A stretch of 64,000 nt of DNA, taken from Microbacterium sp. BLY (GTDB lineage: Bacteria; Actinomycetota; Actinomycetes; Actinomycetales; Microbacteriaceae). The notes beneath the pieces are model-generated. The model did not search any database. It worked only from the letters and a program-made list of their open reading frames with translations, and was not told the DNA's origin. Made by a program: the position numbers and the translations under genes. Below, piece after piece: positions 1 to 7,758 of the stretch; positions within the stretch are counted from its first letter, which is position 1, and each line of letters begins with the position of its first letter. The stretch covers positions 2,170,001-2,234,000 of the forward strand of contig NZ_JAGKSR010000001.1 of the NCBI RefSeq assembly GCF_017939615.1, written 5' to 3'.

Positions 1-40
1 TGACCGAGTCGCCGGGGACGCGGCGGTCGAACGGGTCGGA

Positions 41-1036
41 TCAGATCCCGGCGCCGGGGCGGATCGCGCCGACCGCGGCCCCGCCCCCGAGCACCGTGAG
101 GGGGAGGGCATCGGCCAGGGCGGCCACGTCGGCATCGGCCAGGCCGCCCGCCCGTGCCAGGAGCAGTGCGGCCACGATGGCCGACGCCCGCCCGCTTCCG
201 TCGAGCATCTTGAGGGCGACCGTGGTGCCGTTCGGCGCGACCATCACCATGACGCCCTCGGCCCCGCCCTTGGCGAACACTCCGAGCCGCTCGATCGCGA
301 TGGTGTCGGGGCGGCCAGGCCCGTCGATGGTCCAGGGGTTCTCACGCACAGCCTTCACCAGCGATCCGGCCACACGGTGCAGGGCGAACGGAGAGCGCTC
401 CGATGCGGTGCCGATCCGATGGATGGCGCGGGCCAGCCCGGTGAGAGTGAGGGCGTACACGGGGGCGCCACAGCCGTCGATCGCGGTGTGCGCCATCTTC
501 TCGCCCGTGAGCCGTTCGATGACGTCGCGGATGTGCGCCTGGAGCGGGTGCGCCGGGTCGAGGTAGCCCTCGGTCGGCCAGCCCGTCGCGATGCAGGCGC
601 GGAGCATCGCCGCGTGCTTGCCTGAGCAGTTCATCCGCACCCGTGCCTCTTGGCCGTGCTCGCGCACCATCTCGTCGCGCGTCGCGGAATCCGAGGGCCA
701 GGCGGGGGGACAACCCAGATCATCCTCATTGAGCCCGCCGGCCGTGAGGATCTCACGGACGACCTCCGCGTGCCGATCCGTCCCGGAATGGCTGGCGGTC
801 GACAGAGCCAGCTGCTCGCCTTCGAGAACGGCCCCGGCGGTGAGACAGGCGACCGCCTGCAGGGGCTTCAGGCTGGATCGGGGGAGGATCAGTGCGTCCG
901 CGTTCCCGTGCCGTGCGATCACCTCGCCCTCGGGGGAGAGCACGACGGCGACCCCGGCGTGACGCGACTCGATGAACCCGCTGCGCTCCACGACGGCGAG
1001 TTCGACGGCATCCTGAACGGTGAGAGTCTCCAGCAC
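41..1036 (-). CDS. Asparaginase II family protein
   Basis: A 331-residue protein matching the asparaginase II family (PF06089 type), which is unrelated in fold to the classic E. coli asparaginases and is presumed to hydrolyse L-asparagine to aspartate and ammonia in the cytoplasm. The N-terminal half carries the family-typical RSSLKPLQAV stretch (about residues 52-61) and the MNCSGKHAAML motif (about 135-145). The C-terminal half has GCGAPVYALTL and a glycine-rich end. The start is GTG with a TAGAGT hexamer 6 bases upstream and no Shine-Dalgarno, so the mRNA is probably leaderless. It is transcribed divergently from the OsmC gene. Family assignment is firm; the substrate is inferred from the family. 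Confidence 0.85.
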   Translation of the reverse strand: MLETLTVQDAVELAVVERSGFIESRHAGVAVVLSPEGEVIARHGNADALILPRSSLKPLQAVACLTAGAVLEGEQLALSTASHSGTDRHAEVVREILTAGGLNEDDLGCPPAWPSDSATRDEMVREHGQEARVRMNCSGKHAAMLRACIATGWPTEGYLDPAHPLQAHIRDVIERLTGEKMAHTAIDGCGAPVYALTLTGLARAIHRIGTASERSPFALHRVAGSLVKAVRENPWTIDGPGRPDTIAIERLGVFAKGGAEGVMVMVAPNGTTVALKMLDGSGRASAIVAALLLARAGGLADADVAALADALPLTVLGGGAAVGAIRPGAGI

Positions 1037-1042
1037 CCGACA

Positions 1043-1048
1043 ACTCTA
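1043..1048 (-). promoter_or_regulatory. Probable -10 element (TAGAGT), leaderless start of asparaginase gene
   Basis: TAGAGT on the minus strand, 6 bases from the GTG start codon. This spacing would place the first transcribed base at the start codon. Confidence 0.6.
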
Positions 1049-1119
1049 CCGGCGGGGGCGGAGCGCCACCGTCGTCGGACGCGCGCACGAACGTCGGCGG
1101 CCGCTGGCAGACTGGGCGG

Positions 1120-1617
1120 ATGACACAGCAGACGAGCCCGCGGCCCCTGGGCGAGCATCGCTACGCCCTCACCTCCACCTGGACGGGGAACACCGGGTCC
1201 GGTACGAGCGGGTATCGGGACTACCGTCGCAATGTCACGATCGAGATCACAGGCAAGCCCGAACTTCTCGCGTCTTCCGACAAGCCGTTCCGGGGAGACC
1301 CGTCGCGGTGGAACCCCGAGGACCTCCTGCTGGCGTCGCTGTCGGAGTGCCACCTGCTGTCGTATCTGCACGCGTGCGTCACCGCTGGAGTCGTCGTGGT
1401 CTCCTACCGTGACGACGCGAGCGGCGTCATGCGCGAGAACGGCGCCGGTGGCGGCTCCTTCGTCGAGGTGCTGCTCCGCCCGGAGGTCGTCGTCGCGGAG
1501 GCGTCCATGATCGAGGCGGCCGAGCGTGCCCATGCCCAGGCGAACGAGTGGTGCTTCATCGCCAGTTCGGTCAACTTCCCCGTCCGGCACCAGGCGACGG
1601 TGACAGCCGCCGGCTGA
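1120..1617 (+). CDS. OsmC family peroxiredoxin-like protein
   Basis: A 165-residue OsmC/Ohr-superfamily protein. Members reduce organic hydroperoxides through two cysteines. Both are visible: one in LSECHLLSYLH in the long central helix and one in EWCFIASSVNFPV near the C-terminus, a context typical of the OsmC subgroup with the SVNFPV ending. The N-terminal beta-rich segment contains the HRYALTSTWTGNTGSGTSGY region. The ATG start has CAGACT 6 bases upstream, a weak version of the -10 element seen across the window. It stands alone between divergent and convergent neighbours, and peroxide detoxification is a family-level inference. Confidence 0.88.
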   Translation: MTQQTSPRPLGEHRYALTSTWTGNTGSGTSGYRDYRRNVTIEITGKPELLASSDKPFRGDPSRWNPEDLLLASLSECHLLSYLHACVTAGVVVVSYRDDASGVMRENGAGGGSFVEVLLRPEVVVAEASMIEAAERAHAQANEWCFIASSVNFPVRHQATVTAAG

Positions 1618-1622
1618 GCCGC

Positions 1623-2402
1623 TCAGCGACGCTCGTGCGGAAGCGCCTGCTTGATCTTCTCGATCGTGTTCTGGGCGGGTGCTTCGTTGTAGACCCCCGC
1701 GAGTTCCTGTTCCGACAGGCCGTGGATGGCGGCCATGATCTCGTCGGTCGCCAGACGGCGGGCGCGACCGCTCGTCGCCGGACCGTGGGGCGACAGATCC
1801 AACGGTGCACCGAATCGGACGGTGATCCGCTCGGACAGCGTCGGCATCGTCGCGCCGACCGGCATCACCTTGTCCGTCCCGATGAGTCCCACCGGGACCA
1901 CGGGTGCCCCGGTCTGCAGGGCGAGGAAGGCGACTCCGGTGCGGCCCTTGTACAGTCGTCCGTCGGTGGAGCGCGTCCCCTCCGGATACAGGGCCACGGC
2001 GAGCCCCTCATCCAGCAGCTGACGCTGCAGGTCGAGGGCGTCGAGCGCCGCCTGACCGGCACCGCGGCGGACGGGGATCGCGCCGATCGCCTGGAAGAAC
2101 GTCTTGGAGGCCCAGCCCTTCAGGCCGGTGCCCTCGAAGTAGCTCGACTTGGCGAGGAAGTGCACAGGGCGAGGTGCGGCGACCGGGATCGCGATGGAGT
2201 CGATGAACGACAGATGGTTGCTCGCAAAGATCACCGGTCCCGTGGTCGGGACGTGCTCGCGACCCTCGATGCGCGGGCGGTAGACCAGACGGGCCAGCGG
2301 CGCGATGAGGCTGCGACCCAGCCTGTACGTGAAGCCGGCGTGACGGGGCTTCGGGGAGTCCTCTGAGGGCGTTTCGGGGTCCACGGACTGCTCAGAGCTC
2401 AT
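1623..2402 (-). CDS. plsC: 1-acyl-sn-glycerol-3-phosphate acyltransferase
   Basis: A 259-residue member of the PlsC/LPLAT family, which transfers an acyl chain to lysophosphatidic acid at the membrane to make phosphatidic acid. The catalytic NHxxxxD motif is seen as SNHLSFIDS and the glycerophosphate-binding motif as LYPEGTRS, followed by VPVGLIG. The first 25 residues are polar and acidic and look like a disordered extension. Its 3' end lies 5 bp from the end of the convergent OsmC gene. The start ATG has TAGCCT 6 bases upstream and no ribosome-binding site. Actinobacteria often carry several paralogues, so the acyl acceptor could differ. Confidence 0.88.
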   Translation of the reverse strand: MSSEQSVDPETPSEDSPKPRHAGFTYRLGRSLIAPLARLVYRPRIEGREHVPTTGPVIFASNHLSFIDSIAIPVAAPRPVHFLAKSSYFEGTGLKGWASKTFFQAIGAIPVRRGAGQAALDALDLQRQLLDEGLAVALYPEGTRSTDGRLYKGRTGVAFLALQTGAPVVPVGLIGTDKVMPVGATMPTLSERITVRFGAPLDLSPHGPATSGRARRLATDEIMAAIHGLSEQELAGVYNEAPAQNTIEKIKQALPHERR

Positions 2403-2408
2403 CAGATC

Positions 2409-2414
2409 AGGCTA
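2409..2414 (-). promoter_or_regulatory. Probable -10 element (TAGCCT), leaderless plsC
   Basis: TAGCCT on the minus strand with 6 bases to the ATG of the acyltransferase. Confidence 0.6.
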
Positions 2415-2526
2415 CTCCCGGATCCATGCCGAGGGAGGAATGGAGACTCGCGCCGCACGTTCCCAGCGCGGGCAAAGCGCGATGAGGCAGGATGGAGTCT
2501 TCCGCCCGTGATCGTGAGGTCTTCCT

Positions 2527-3489
2527 GTGCGCACTCGTCCGCTGCTCGTCCTGTCCACCGTCGCTGCGGCGACCCTGCTGCTGGCGGGCTGCTCCGGAAA
2601 CGGGAATCCCGAGAGTTCCTCGTCCCCGAACCCGTCCGCGTCGAACCAGTGCCTGGTGAACGCCAAGGCGGGCGAGACGTCCGATGCGGTCGAGGTCAAC
2701 GGCGAAGGGGCCGACGCGAAGGTCACCGTTCCCGCCGACGCGGAGTTCGCCAACGTCGAGCGGACCGTCATCTCCGAGGGTGAAGGCGACGACCTCGCGG
2801 CGAACGATCTCGTCTCCGTGCAGTACCAGATCGTCGATGCCGCCAGTGGTGATGTCGTCGACTCCTCGGCGCGCGGCGAGGACGGCACGCTGCCCGTACT
2901 CCTCGACCCGAACCAGTCCTCCCTGTTCGTCGCCGCGCTGGAGTGCGAGCCCGTCGGCTCGCGCGTCGTCCTCGCCATCCCGGGCAGCGCTCTCGGCGAG
3001 GGCGGAAGCAACATCGTCGTCTACGCCGAGGCCGTCGACCGCCTCCCCGAGGTGGCGACGGGTACGGACGTCGAGCCGACCGCCGGCATGCCCGAGGTCG
3101 AGCTCGACGACGACGGCAAGCCGTCCGTCACGATCCCGGACGGCGACGCGCCGACGGAGACGAAGATCTCCGTCCTCAAGCAGGGCGACGGGCCCACGGT
3201 GGCGTCGGGCGACCTCGTCGTCGTCCAGTACCTCGGGGTGAAGTGGTCCGACGGCGAGGAGTTCGATTCGAGCTGGAGTCGCGACGCGGCCCCGGCCCAG
3301 TTCCAGACCACGGGCGTGGTCGCCGGCTTCCAGAAGGCGCTCGAGGGCCAGAAGGTCGGCTCCCAGGTCCTCGTCGTGATCCCGCCGTCCGACGGCTACG
3401 GGGCGAGCGAAGGCCACGAGCTCCAGGACGAGACCCTCGTCTTCGTCGTCGACATCCTCGCGACCACTCCCGCACAGCCGCAGCAGTAG
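2527..3489 (+). CDS. FKBP-type peptidyl-prolyl isomerase lipoprotein
   Basis: A 320-residue secreted lipoprotein. A signal peptide with lipobox LLAGC puts the lipid-modified cysteine at residue 22, followed by a Ser/Asn/Pro-rich linker. Two FKBP-like regions follow. The second, about 195-315, is canonical (VQYLGVKWSDGEEFDSSW, then VIPPSDGYG and a C-terminal ETLVFVVDIL). The first, about 60-180, keeps the layout (VQYQIVDAASGDVVDSS, VVLAIPGSALGEGG) but is divergent. Such proteins assist proline-limited folding outside the membrane. The GTG start is supported by GAGG about 7 bases upstream. It is followed by dxr, which has its own promoter. Confidence 0.9.
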   Translation: MRTRPLLVLSTVAAATLLLAGCSGNGNPESSSSPNPSASNQCLVNAKAGETSDAVEVNGEGADAKVTVPADAEFANVERTVISEGEGDDLAANDLVSVQYQIVDAASGDVVDSSARGEDGTLPVLLDPNQSSLFVAALECEPVGSRVVLAIPGSALGEGGSNIVVYAEAVDRLPEVATGTDVEPTAGMPEVELDDDGKPSVTIPDGDAPTETKISVLKQGDGPTVASGDLVVVQYLGVKWSDGEEFDSSWSRDAAPAQFQTTGVVAGFQKALEGQKVGSQVLVVIPPSDGYGASEGHELQDETLVFVVDILATTPAQPQQ

Positions 3490-3520
3490 AGCGGTGTCGG
3501 GCCGTTCCGGGGACGTGACC

Positions 3521-3526
3521 TAGGCT
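3521..3526 (+). promoter_or_regulatory. Probable -10 element (TAGGCT), leaderless dxr
   Basis: TAGGCT with exactly 6 bases (GGCGTC) to the dxr ATG and no Shine-Dalgarno in between. Confidence 0.7.
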
Positions 3527-3532
3527 GGCGTC

Positions 3533-4615
3533 ATGCGTCGCGTCATCGTCCTCGGCTCCACCGGTTCCATCGGCACTCAGGCGCTGGACGTGATCCGCGC
3601 CAACCCGCGGCGATTCGAGCTGGTCGGCCTCGCCGCGGGGTCGAATGCCGCGATGGTGCAGGAGCAGGCCGCACAGTTCCAGGTCGAGCACACCGCTCTC
3701 GGCGCGACGGAGGCCGAGCAGCTGGTCCGCGACGTCGAGGCCGACGTGGTGCTGAACGCCATCACGGGTTCCATCGGTCTGGGCTCGACCCTGGCCGCGC
3801 TCCAGGAGGGACGAACGCTCGCTCTCGCGAACAAGGAGTCCCTGATCGTCGGCGGCGACCTCGTGCTCGCCGCGGCCGCGCCGGGTCAGATCGTCCCGGT
3901 GGACTCCGAGCATTCCGCGCTCGCGCAGGCGCTGCGCTCCGGGACGCACGACGAGGTGCGCCGCCTCGTCGTCACCGCCTCCGGAGGGCCTTTCCGCGGT
4001 CGCAGCCGGAACGAGTTGACCGCGGTGACGCCGGAGGAGGCGCTTGCGCACCCGACCTGGAACATGGGCCGCACGGTGACCACGAACTCCGCGACCCTCG
4101 TCAACAAGGGGCTCGAGGTGATCGAGGCGCACCTGCTGTTCGATGTGCCCTACGACGACATCGAGGTCGTGGTGCATCCGCAGTCGATCGTGCACTCGAT
4201 GGTGGAATTCGTCGACGGCTCCACGATCGCGCAGGCGTCACCGCCCGACATGCGGCTGCCGATCTCGCTCGGTCTCGATTGGCCTCACCGCATCGGCGGC
4301 GTGGGTCGCCCGCTCGACTGGACGACGGCCACCTCCTGGACGTTCGAGCCGCTCGATGACCAGGCCTTCCCGGCGGTCGCGCTGGCGAAGGCAGTGGGCC
4401 GCGCAGGCGGCACGTTCCCCGCCGTCTACAACGCTGCCAACGAGCAGGCGGTCGACGCCTTCCACGAGGGACGCCTGCCCTTCCTCGGTATCGTCGACAC
4501 GGTCTCCCGGGTCGTGGACGCGCACGACGCACCGGACGCCCTGACGGTGGACACGCTGGCCGAGGCGGAGGCCTGGGCGCGGCGGAAGGCCGACGAACTC
4601 ATCGCCGCCGCCTGA
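3533..4615 (+). CDS. dxr: 1-deoxy-D-xylulose 5-phosphate reductoisomerase
   Basis: DXR, the committed enzyme of the MEP isoprenoid pathway, which converts DXP to 2-C-methyl-D-erythritol 4-phosphate using NADPH. The 360-residue product is slightly short of the usual 380-400. It shows the N-terminal NADPH-binding motif [14 protein letters not shown] (residues 8-21), ANKESLI (about 101), the metal-binding VDSEHSA, the flexible-loop TASGGPF and WNMG, and the substrate-binding IVHSMVEF. Another enzyme of the same pathway, ispG, lies about 8 kb downstream, with the site-2 protease gene between them, an arrangement widespread in actinobacteria but here spread apart by extra genes. Confidence 0.97.
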   Translation: MRRVIVLGSTGSIGTQALDVIRANPRRFELVGLAAGSNAAMVQEQAAQFQVEHTALGATEAEQLVRDVEADVVLNAITGSIGLGSTLAALQEGRTLALANKESLIVGGDLVLAAAAPGQIVPVDSEHSALAQALRSGTHDEVRRLVVTASGGPFRGRSRNELTAVTPEEALAHPTWNMGRTVTTNSATLVNKGLEVIEAHLLFDVPYDDIEVVVHPQSIVHSMVEFVDGSTIAQASPPDMRLPISLGLDWPHRIGGVGRPLDWTTATSWTFEPLDDQAFPAVALAKAVGRAGGTFPAVYNAANEQAVDAFHEGRLPFLGIVDTVSRVVDAHDAPDALTVDTLAEAEAWARRKADELIAAA

Positions 4616-4630
4616 CCGGACGGCCCGGAG

Positions 4631-6253
4631 TCAGTCCTCGTCCGGGTACGGCACAGGCCAGCGCGGCTCCGGGACCGGCCAACCCGCCGCCTTCAGCGCA
4701 CGACGGGAGAGCTCCCGAGCCGAGTAGGGCGTGCGCACTCCGCGGATGTCGCGGTAGTCCTGGTGACCCGGACCCGCCCAGAGGATCGCGTCGCCGTCAC
4801 CGACGAGGCCGACGGCAGCGACGATCGCGGCCTCCGGAGGAGAGAACTCGTGGATCTCCGCGTCCGGTCGGGCGCGTCGCGCGCCCTCGACGAGCGTCGC
4901 GCGGATCGAGGCGGGGTCCTCGAAGCGCGGGTGATGGTCGGTCACGACGAGGATGTCGCTGCCCTCCACGGCCGTGCGTGCCATGTCGAAGCGCTTGCTG
5001 GCATCGCGGTCGCCGTCGGCGCCGAACAGCATGAGCACCTTGCCCGAGGTCACGCGGCGGACCGCGGCCAGCGTCTTCTCGAACGCGTCGGGGGAGTGGC
5101 CGAAGTCGACGAAGACGGCGGGGCCGCTCTCGCCCGACACCAGCTGGGTACGACCGGGAAGGTAGGCGCGGATGCCGCCGTCGCGTTCCAGAGCCGCGAC
5201 GATGCGCTCCCAGGCGTAGCCGCCCTCGGACAGCATGACGATCGCGAGGGCCGCGTTCGCCGCCATGTGCGGGCCGATGACAGGGACGGTGGTGGTGAGG
5301 GTCCCCGCCGGTCCGGTCATCGTGAAGGTCGTGCCGGTCGTGCGCTCGTCGTCGATCACGACGACCCAGTCAGCCGCGGCGGCCGAGTCGGCATCGGCGG
5401 CGATGGACGGCGTGCCGACGGTCACGACGGGGATCTCGGCGCGCTCGACGACCGTGGCGCCGGACGGCGAGTCGAGGCAGACGACGCCGCGCAGGGCGCG
5501 ATCGGGACGGAAGAGCGGCAGCTTCGCCTCGAAGTACTCCTCCATGTCGGCGTAGTCGTCGAGGTGATCGTGGCTGAGGTTCGTGAAGCCGGCGACGTCG
5601 AAGCGGATGCCGTCGACGCGGTGCCGGGACAGGGCTTGTGCGCTCACCTCGACCGCGACGGCCTCGACCTCGCGCTCGCGCATCAGCGCGAGGAGGGCGT
5701 GCATCTCGGAGGCTTCGGGGGTGGTGAGCCGCGAGACGATCACCTCACCGGCGATGTGGCGCTCGGCCGTGGAGGAGAGCCCGGTGACGACGCCCATCTG
5801 CTCGAGGATCCCCTCCAGCAGGTGGGAGACGCTCGTCTTCCCGTTGGTGCCGGTGGTCGCGAAGAGGAGAGGCAGTGGGTCCTCCGCTCCCGTTCCGTAC
5901 ACCCAGGCGCTCAACGCGCCGAGCACTCCGCGCGGGTCGTCCACGATGAGGATCGGGAGGTCGACGTCCGCGGCGATGTCAGCTCCGGCCTCGTCCGTGA
6001 TGACGGCGACCGCGCCCTTCTCGGCGGCGGTCTTCGCGAAGTCCGCACCGTGGCGGTTCACGCCCCGGATGGCCACGAAGGCCTCGCCGGGACGGAGGTC
6101 CGCCGTGGCGAGAGTGATGCCGCTGAGGGTGACGCCCTCCACGTCGCCGCGCACGGAGCGGGCGAACCGGGAGGCGAGTTCGGACAGCTCACGCCGGGGC
6201 GGGTTCGCGGGGCGGAGCACGGGGGGCAGGGTCGGCTGTTGTTCCATCGACAT
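4631..6253 (-). CDS. murE: MurE-type UDP-MurNAc-tripeptide ligase with atypical amino-acid specificity
   Basis: A 540-residue Mur ligase that adds the third stem-peptide residue to UDP-MurNAc-L-Ala-D-Glu in an ATP-dependent cytoplasmic step. Visible are the N-terminal Mur domain, the ATP-binding TGTNGKTS (134-141), the LSHDHLDDYADMEEYFEAK segment of the central domain, and the C-terminal domain. The residues E. coli MurE uses for meso-diaminopimelate are changed: the DNPR motif reads HHPR (440-443) and the GKGHE motif reads GPGHQ. The enzyme therefore probably adds lysine, ornithine or homoserine, as expected in group B peptidoglycan. It sits outside any division cluster, so a second murE may exist. 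The start ATG has GGAG upstream. It runs convergent to dxr with 15 bp between. Confidence 0.85.
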   Translation of the reverse strand: MSMEQQPTLPPVLRPANPPRRELSELASRFARSVRGDVEGVTLSGITLATADLRPGEAFVAIRGVNRHGADFAKTAAEKGAVAVITDEAGADIAADVDLPILIVDDPRGVLGALSAWVYGTGAEDPLPLLFATTGTNGKTSVSHLLEGILEQMGVVTGLSSTAERHIAGEVIVSRLTTPEASEMHALLALMREREVEAVAVEVSAQALSRHRVDGIRFDVAGFTNLSHDHLDDYADMEEYFEAKLPLFRPDRALRGVVCLDSPSGATVVERAEIPVVTVGTPSIAADADSAAAADWVVVIDDERTTGTTFTMTGPAGTLTTTVPVIGPHMAANAALAIVMLSEGGYAWERIVAALERDGGIRAYLPGRTQLVSGESGPAVFVDFGHSPDAFEKTLAAVRRVTSGKVLMLFGADGDRDASKRFDMARTAVEGSDILVVTDHHPRFEDPASIRATLVEGARRARPDAEIHEFSPPEAAIVAAVGLVGDGDAILWAGPGHQDYRDIRGVRTPYSARELSRRALKAAGWPVPEPRWPVPYPDED

Positions 6254-6338
6254 GTCGTCTCCATGTTCTCACGGCCGGGGGAGTGGACCCGGGCGCGTCG
6301 GTCCGCCGCGCCGGGGAGCGGCGCGGCGGACCGGGGTC

Positions 6339-7013
6339 TCAGGCCCGCCGACGGAAGGCCAGCACCGCGACCACGAGGGCCGCGACCCCGGCGAGGAGGC
6401 CCCCGGCGCCGAGCCCGATGCCCAGGGCGTCATCGTCCGCGGCGGTGGCCGTCGCAGGATGCGCGGGGGTGGTGCCGTGGGCTCCCTCGCCGCCGTCAGT
6501 GACCGTCACGACGGGGGCGGGGGCATCGAGGTCGTGCGGGTCCTCGCCCTTCTCGGCGAGCTGGGTCCACTCGGTGGCCCCGTCGACGCACTGCTGCACC
6601 ACGGGGAAGGCCAGCGTCTCCGGCGTGTCCTCGTCCAGCCCGACCGACATGCTGACGGCACCGCGGAGGTCGGTCGGCACCGGGGTGAGAGCGGTGTAGG
6701 TGACGGCGCTCACCAGGCCGTCGTCTCCGCGCTCCACCTGGATCGTCCAGTCGCCGTCGAGGGTGGGGGCGACCGAGGCGAGGCCGTCGGGCATGGTGAC
6801 GCGCAGTGCCGTGGTGGGCGATGTGCCGCACCCGTGCGCGAACGAGAACGTCAGGACGCCGTGATCGCCGGCGGCGAGCTGGTCGGGGCTCACGGAGACG
6901 TGGGCGCCGGCCATCGCGGGAACGGCGAGGGTGAGGGCGAGTCCGCCGACGAGGCCGGAGGCTCCGAGGAGAGCGCGGCGAGGACGGCGTGAGCGGATGG
7001 GGGTGTGCGACAT
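6339..7013 (-). CDS. YcnI-type copper-associated membrane-anchored protein (DUF1775)
   Basis: A 224-residue secreted protein. An Arg-rich N-terminus and hydrophobic signal segment end at AGAHVSVSPDQLAAG; the histidine just after cleavage is the conserved copper-binding N-terminal residue of the YcnI/DUF1775 family. The domain continues through HGCGTSPTTALRVTMPDG and AVSMSVGLDEDTPETLAFPVVQQC, then a low-complexity linker and a C-terminal membrane helix ending in RRRA, giving an extracytoplasmic domain anchored at its end. I chose the internal ATG at 7013 because GGAG lies 6 bases upstream and the preceding 22 codons look non-coding. It follows the membrane-protein gene at 7108-7692 and is probably co-transcribed with it. 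Confidence 0.85.
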   Translation of the reverse strand: MSHTPIRSRRPRRALLGASGLVGGLALTLAVPAMAGAHVSVSPDQLAAGDHGVLTFSFAHGCGTSPTTALRVTMPDGLASVAPTLDGDWTIQVERGDDGLVSAVTYTALTPVPTDLRGAVSMSVGLDEDTPETLAFPVVQQCVDGATEWTQLAEKGEDPHDLDAPAPVVTVTDGGEGAHGTTPAHPATATAADDDALGIGLGAGGLLAGVAALVVAVLAFRRRA

Positions 7014-7107
7014 GGTGTCTCCAGATGATCGTGTGCGGGCGCGCCGACAGAGCGCCGCCCGGAAAGGGAGGGCCGTCACCGAGGACGGCGGGTGCCGGAG
7101 AGGCGGC

Positions 7108-7692
7108 TCAGCCGCCGATGACCGCCGGAGGGCCGCGTCGGGACAGGACGGTATCGACGGCCCCGTCCCGCAGGGTGAGCGGGAGCGAGCGGAGCGGCTG
7201 CGGCGGGGCGGTGGTGACCGTGGGCAGCACGTCGCCGCGTCGGACCGCGGCCTGGAACCACCGGGCGATCGTCGCCACGACGCTCTCCCCGTGCCAGAGC
7301 AGCAGGGTGGTCAGCACGGCGGCGGCGAGGTGCGCCGACAGCATGGCGGCGTCGAGCGCGGGGGCTGTCGACAGCGGGCCGAGCGCGCTCAGGTCGACGT
7401 GGTGAGCGTGCCCGACGGTGCCCGCGACTCCGCCCGCCGTCGGAGCGCCGAGGGCCTGGAAGAGCACGTGGAACGCGGCCTGCGCCGCGAACACGGCTCC
7501 CGCGACCCGTATCCGGGAAACCCGGCTGCCGACGAGGGCCGCCGAGACCGGGAGGAAGAGCACGGAGACCGCCGCGATGAGCAGCGGGTGCGGGGCGGCG
7601 CCGCCGCCGATCGTGTGCGAGACGGCCGCGAGAAGCGTGGCGATCGTCGAGACGGCGGCGGCACGGACGAAGCGCAGCTGCCGGGAGGTCAC
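7108..7692 (-). CDS. Membrane protein, probable partner of the YcnI-type protein
   Basis: A 194-residue protein with about four to five hydrophobic helices and no motif I can name. Histidines lie near the helices (SHTIGGG, GHAHHVDLS, SAHLAA, LWHGE), which together with the downstream YcnI-type gene suggests, without proof, a role in metal handling at the membrane. The C-terminal 45 residues are soluble. The GTG start has TAGGCT exactly 6 bases upstream, so this gene appears to head a two-gene operon with the YcnI gene 94 bp downstream. The rseP gene runs divergently. Confidence 0.75.
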   Translation of the reverse strand: MTSRQLRFVRAAAVSTIATLLAAVSHTIGGGAAPHPLLIAAVSVLFLPVSAALVGSRVSRIRVAGAVFAAQAAFHVLFQALGAPTAGGVAGTVGHAHHVDLSALGPLSTAPALDAAMLSAHLAAAVLTTLLLWHGESVVATIARWFQAAVRRGDVLPTVTTAPPQPLRSLPLTLRDGAVDTVLSRRGPPAVIGG

Positions 7693-7698
7693 CCCGTC

Positions 7699-7704
7699 AG
7701 CCTA
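7699..7704 (-). promoter_or_regulatory. Probable -10 element (TAGGCT), leaderless membrane-protein/ycnI operon
   Basis: TAGGCT on the minus strand, 6 bases before the GTG start at 7692. Confidence 0.65.
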
Positions 7705-7707
7705 GCC

Positions 7708-7725
7708 ACCCTGCGCGAGTCAGGC
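7708..7725 (-). repeat. Solitary GCCTG 18-bp repeat unit
   Basis: On the minus strand this reads GCCTGACTCGCGCAGGGT, close to the consensus of the five larger GCCTG arrays in this window (GCCTGATCTCGCGCGAGC). It lies in the 66-bp divergent gap upstream of rseP. No partner unit is found at the usual 18 or 15-17 bp spacing, so this could be chance. Confidence 0.35.
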
Positions 7726-7746
7726 GGATTCCTAGGCGACGGGCAG

Positions 7747-7752
7747 TACCGT
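7747..7752 (+). promoter_or_regulatory. Probable -10 element (TACCGT), leaderless rseP
   Basis: TACCGT with 6 bases to the GTG start at 7759, which also helps to fix that start codon. Confidence 0.55.
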
Positions 7753-7758
7753 TGGCAC

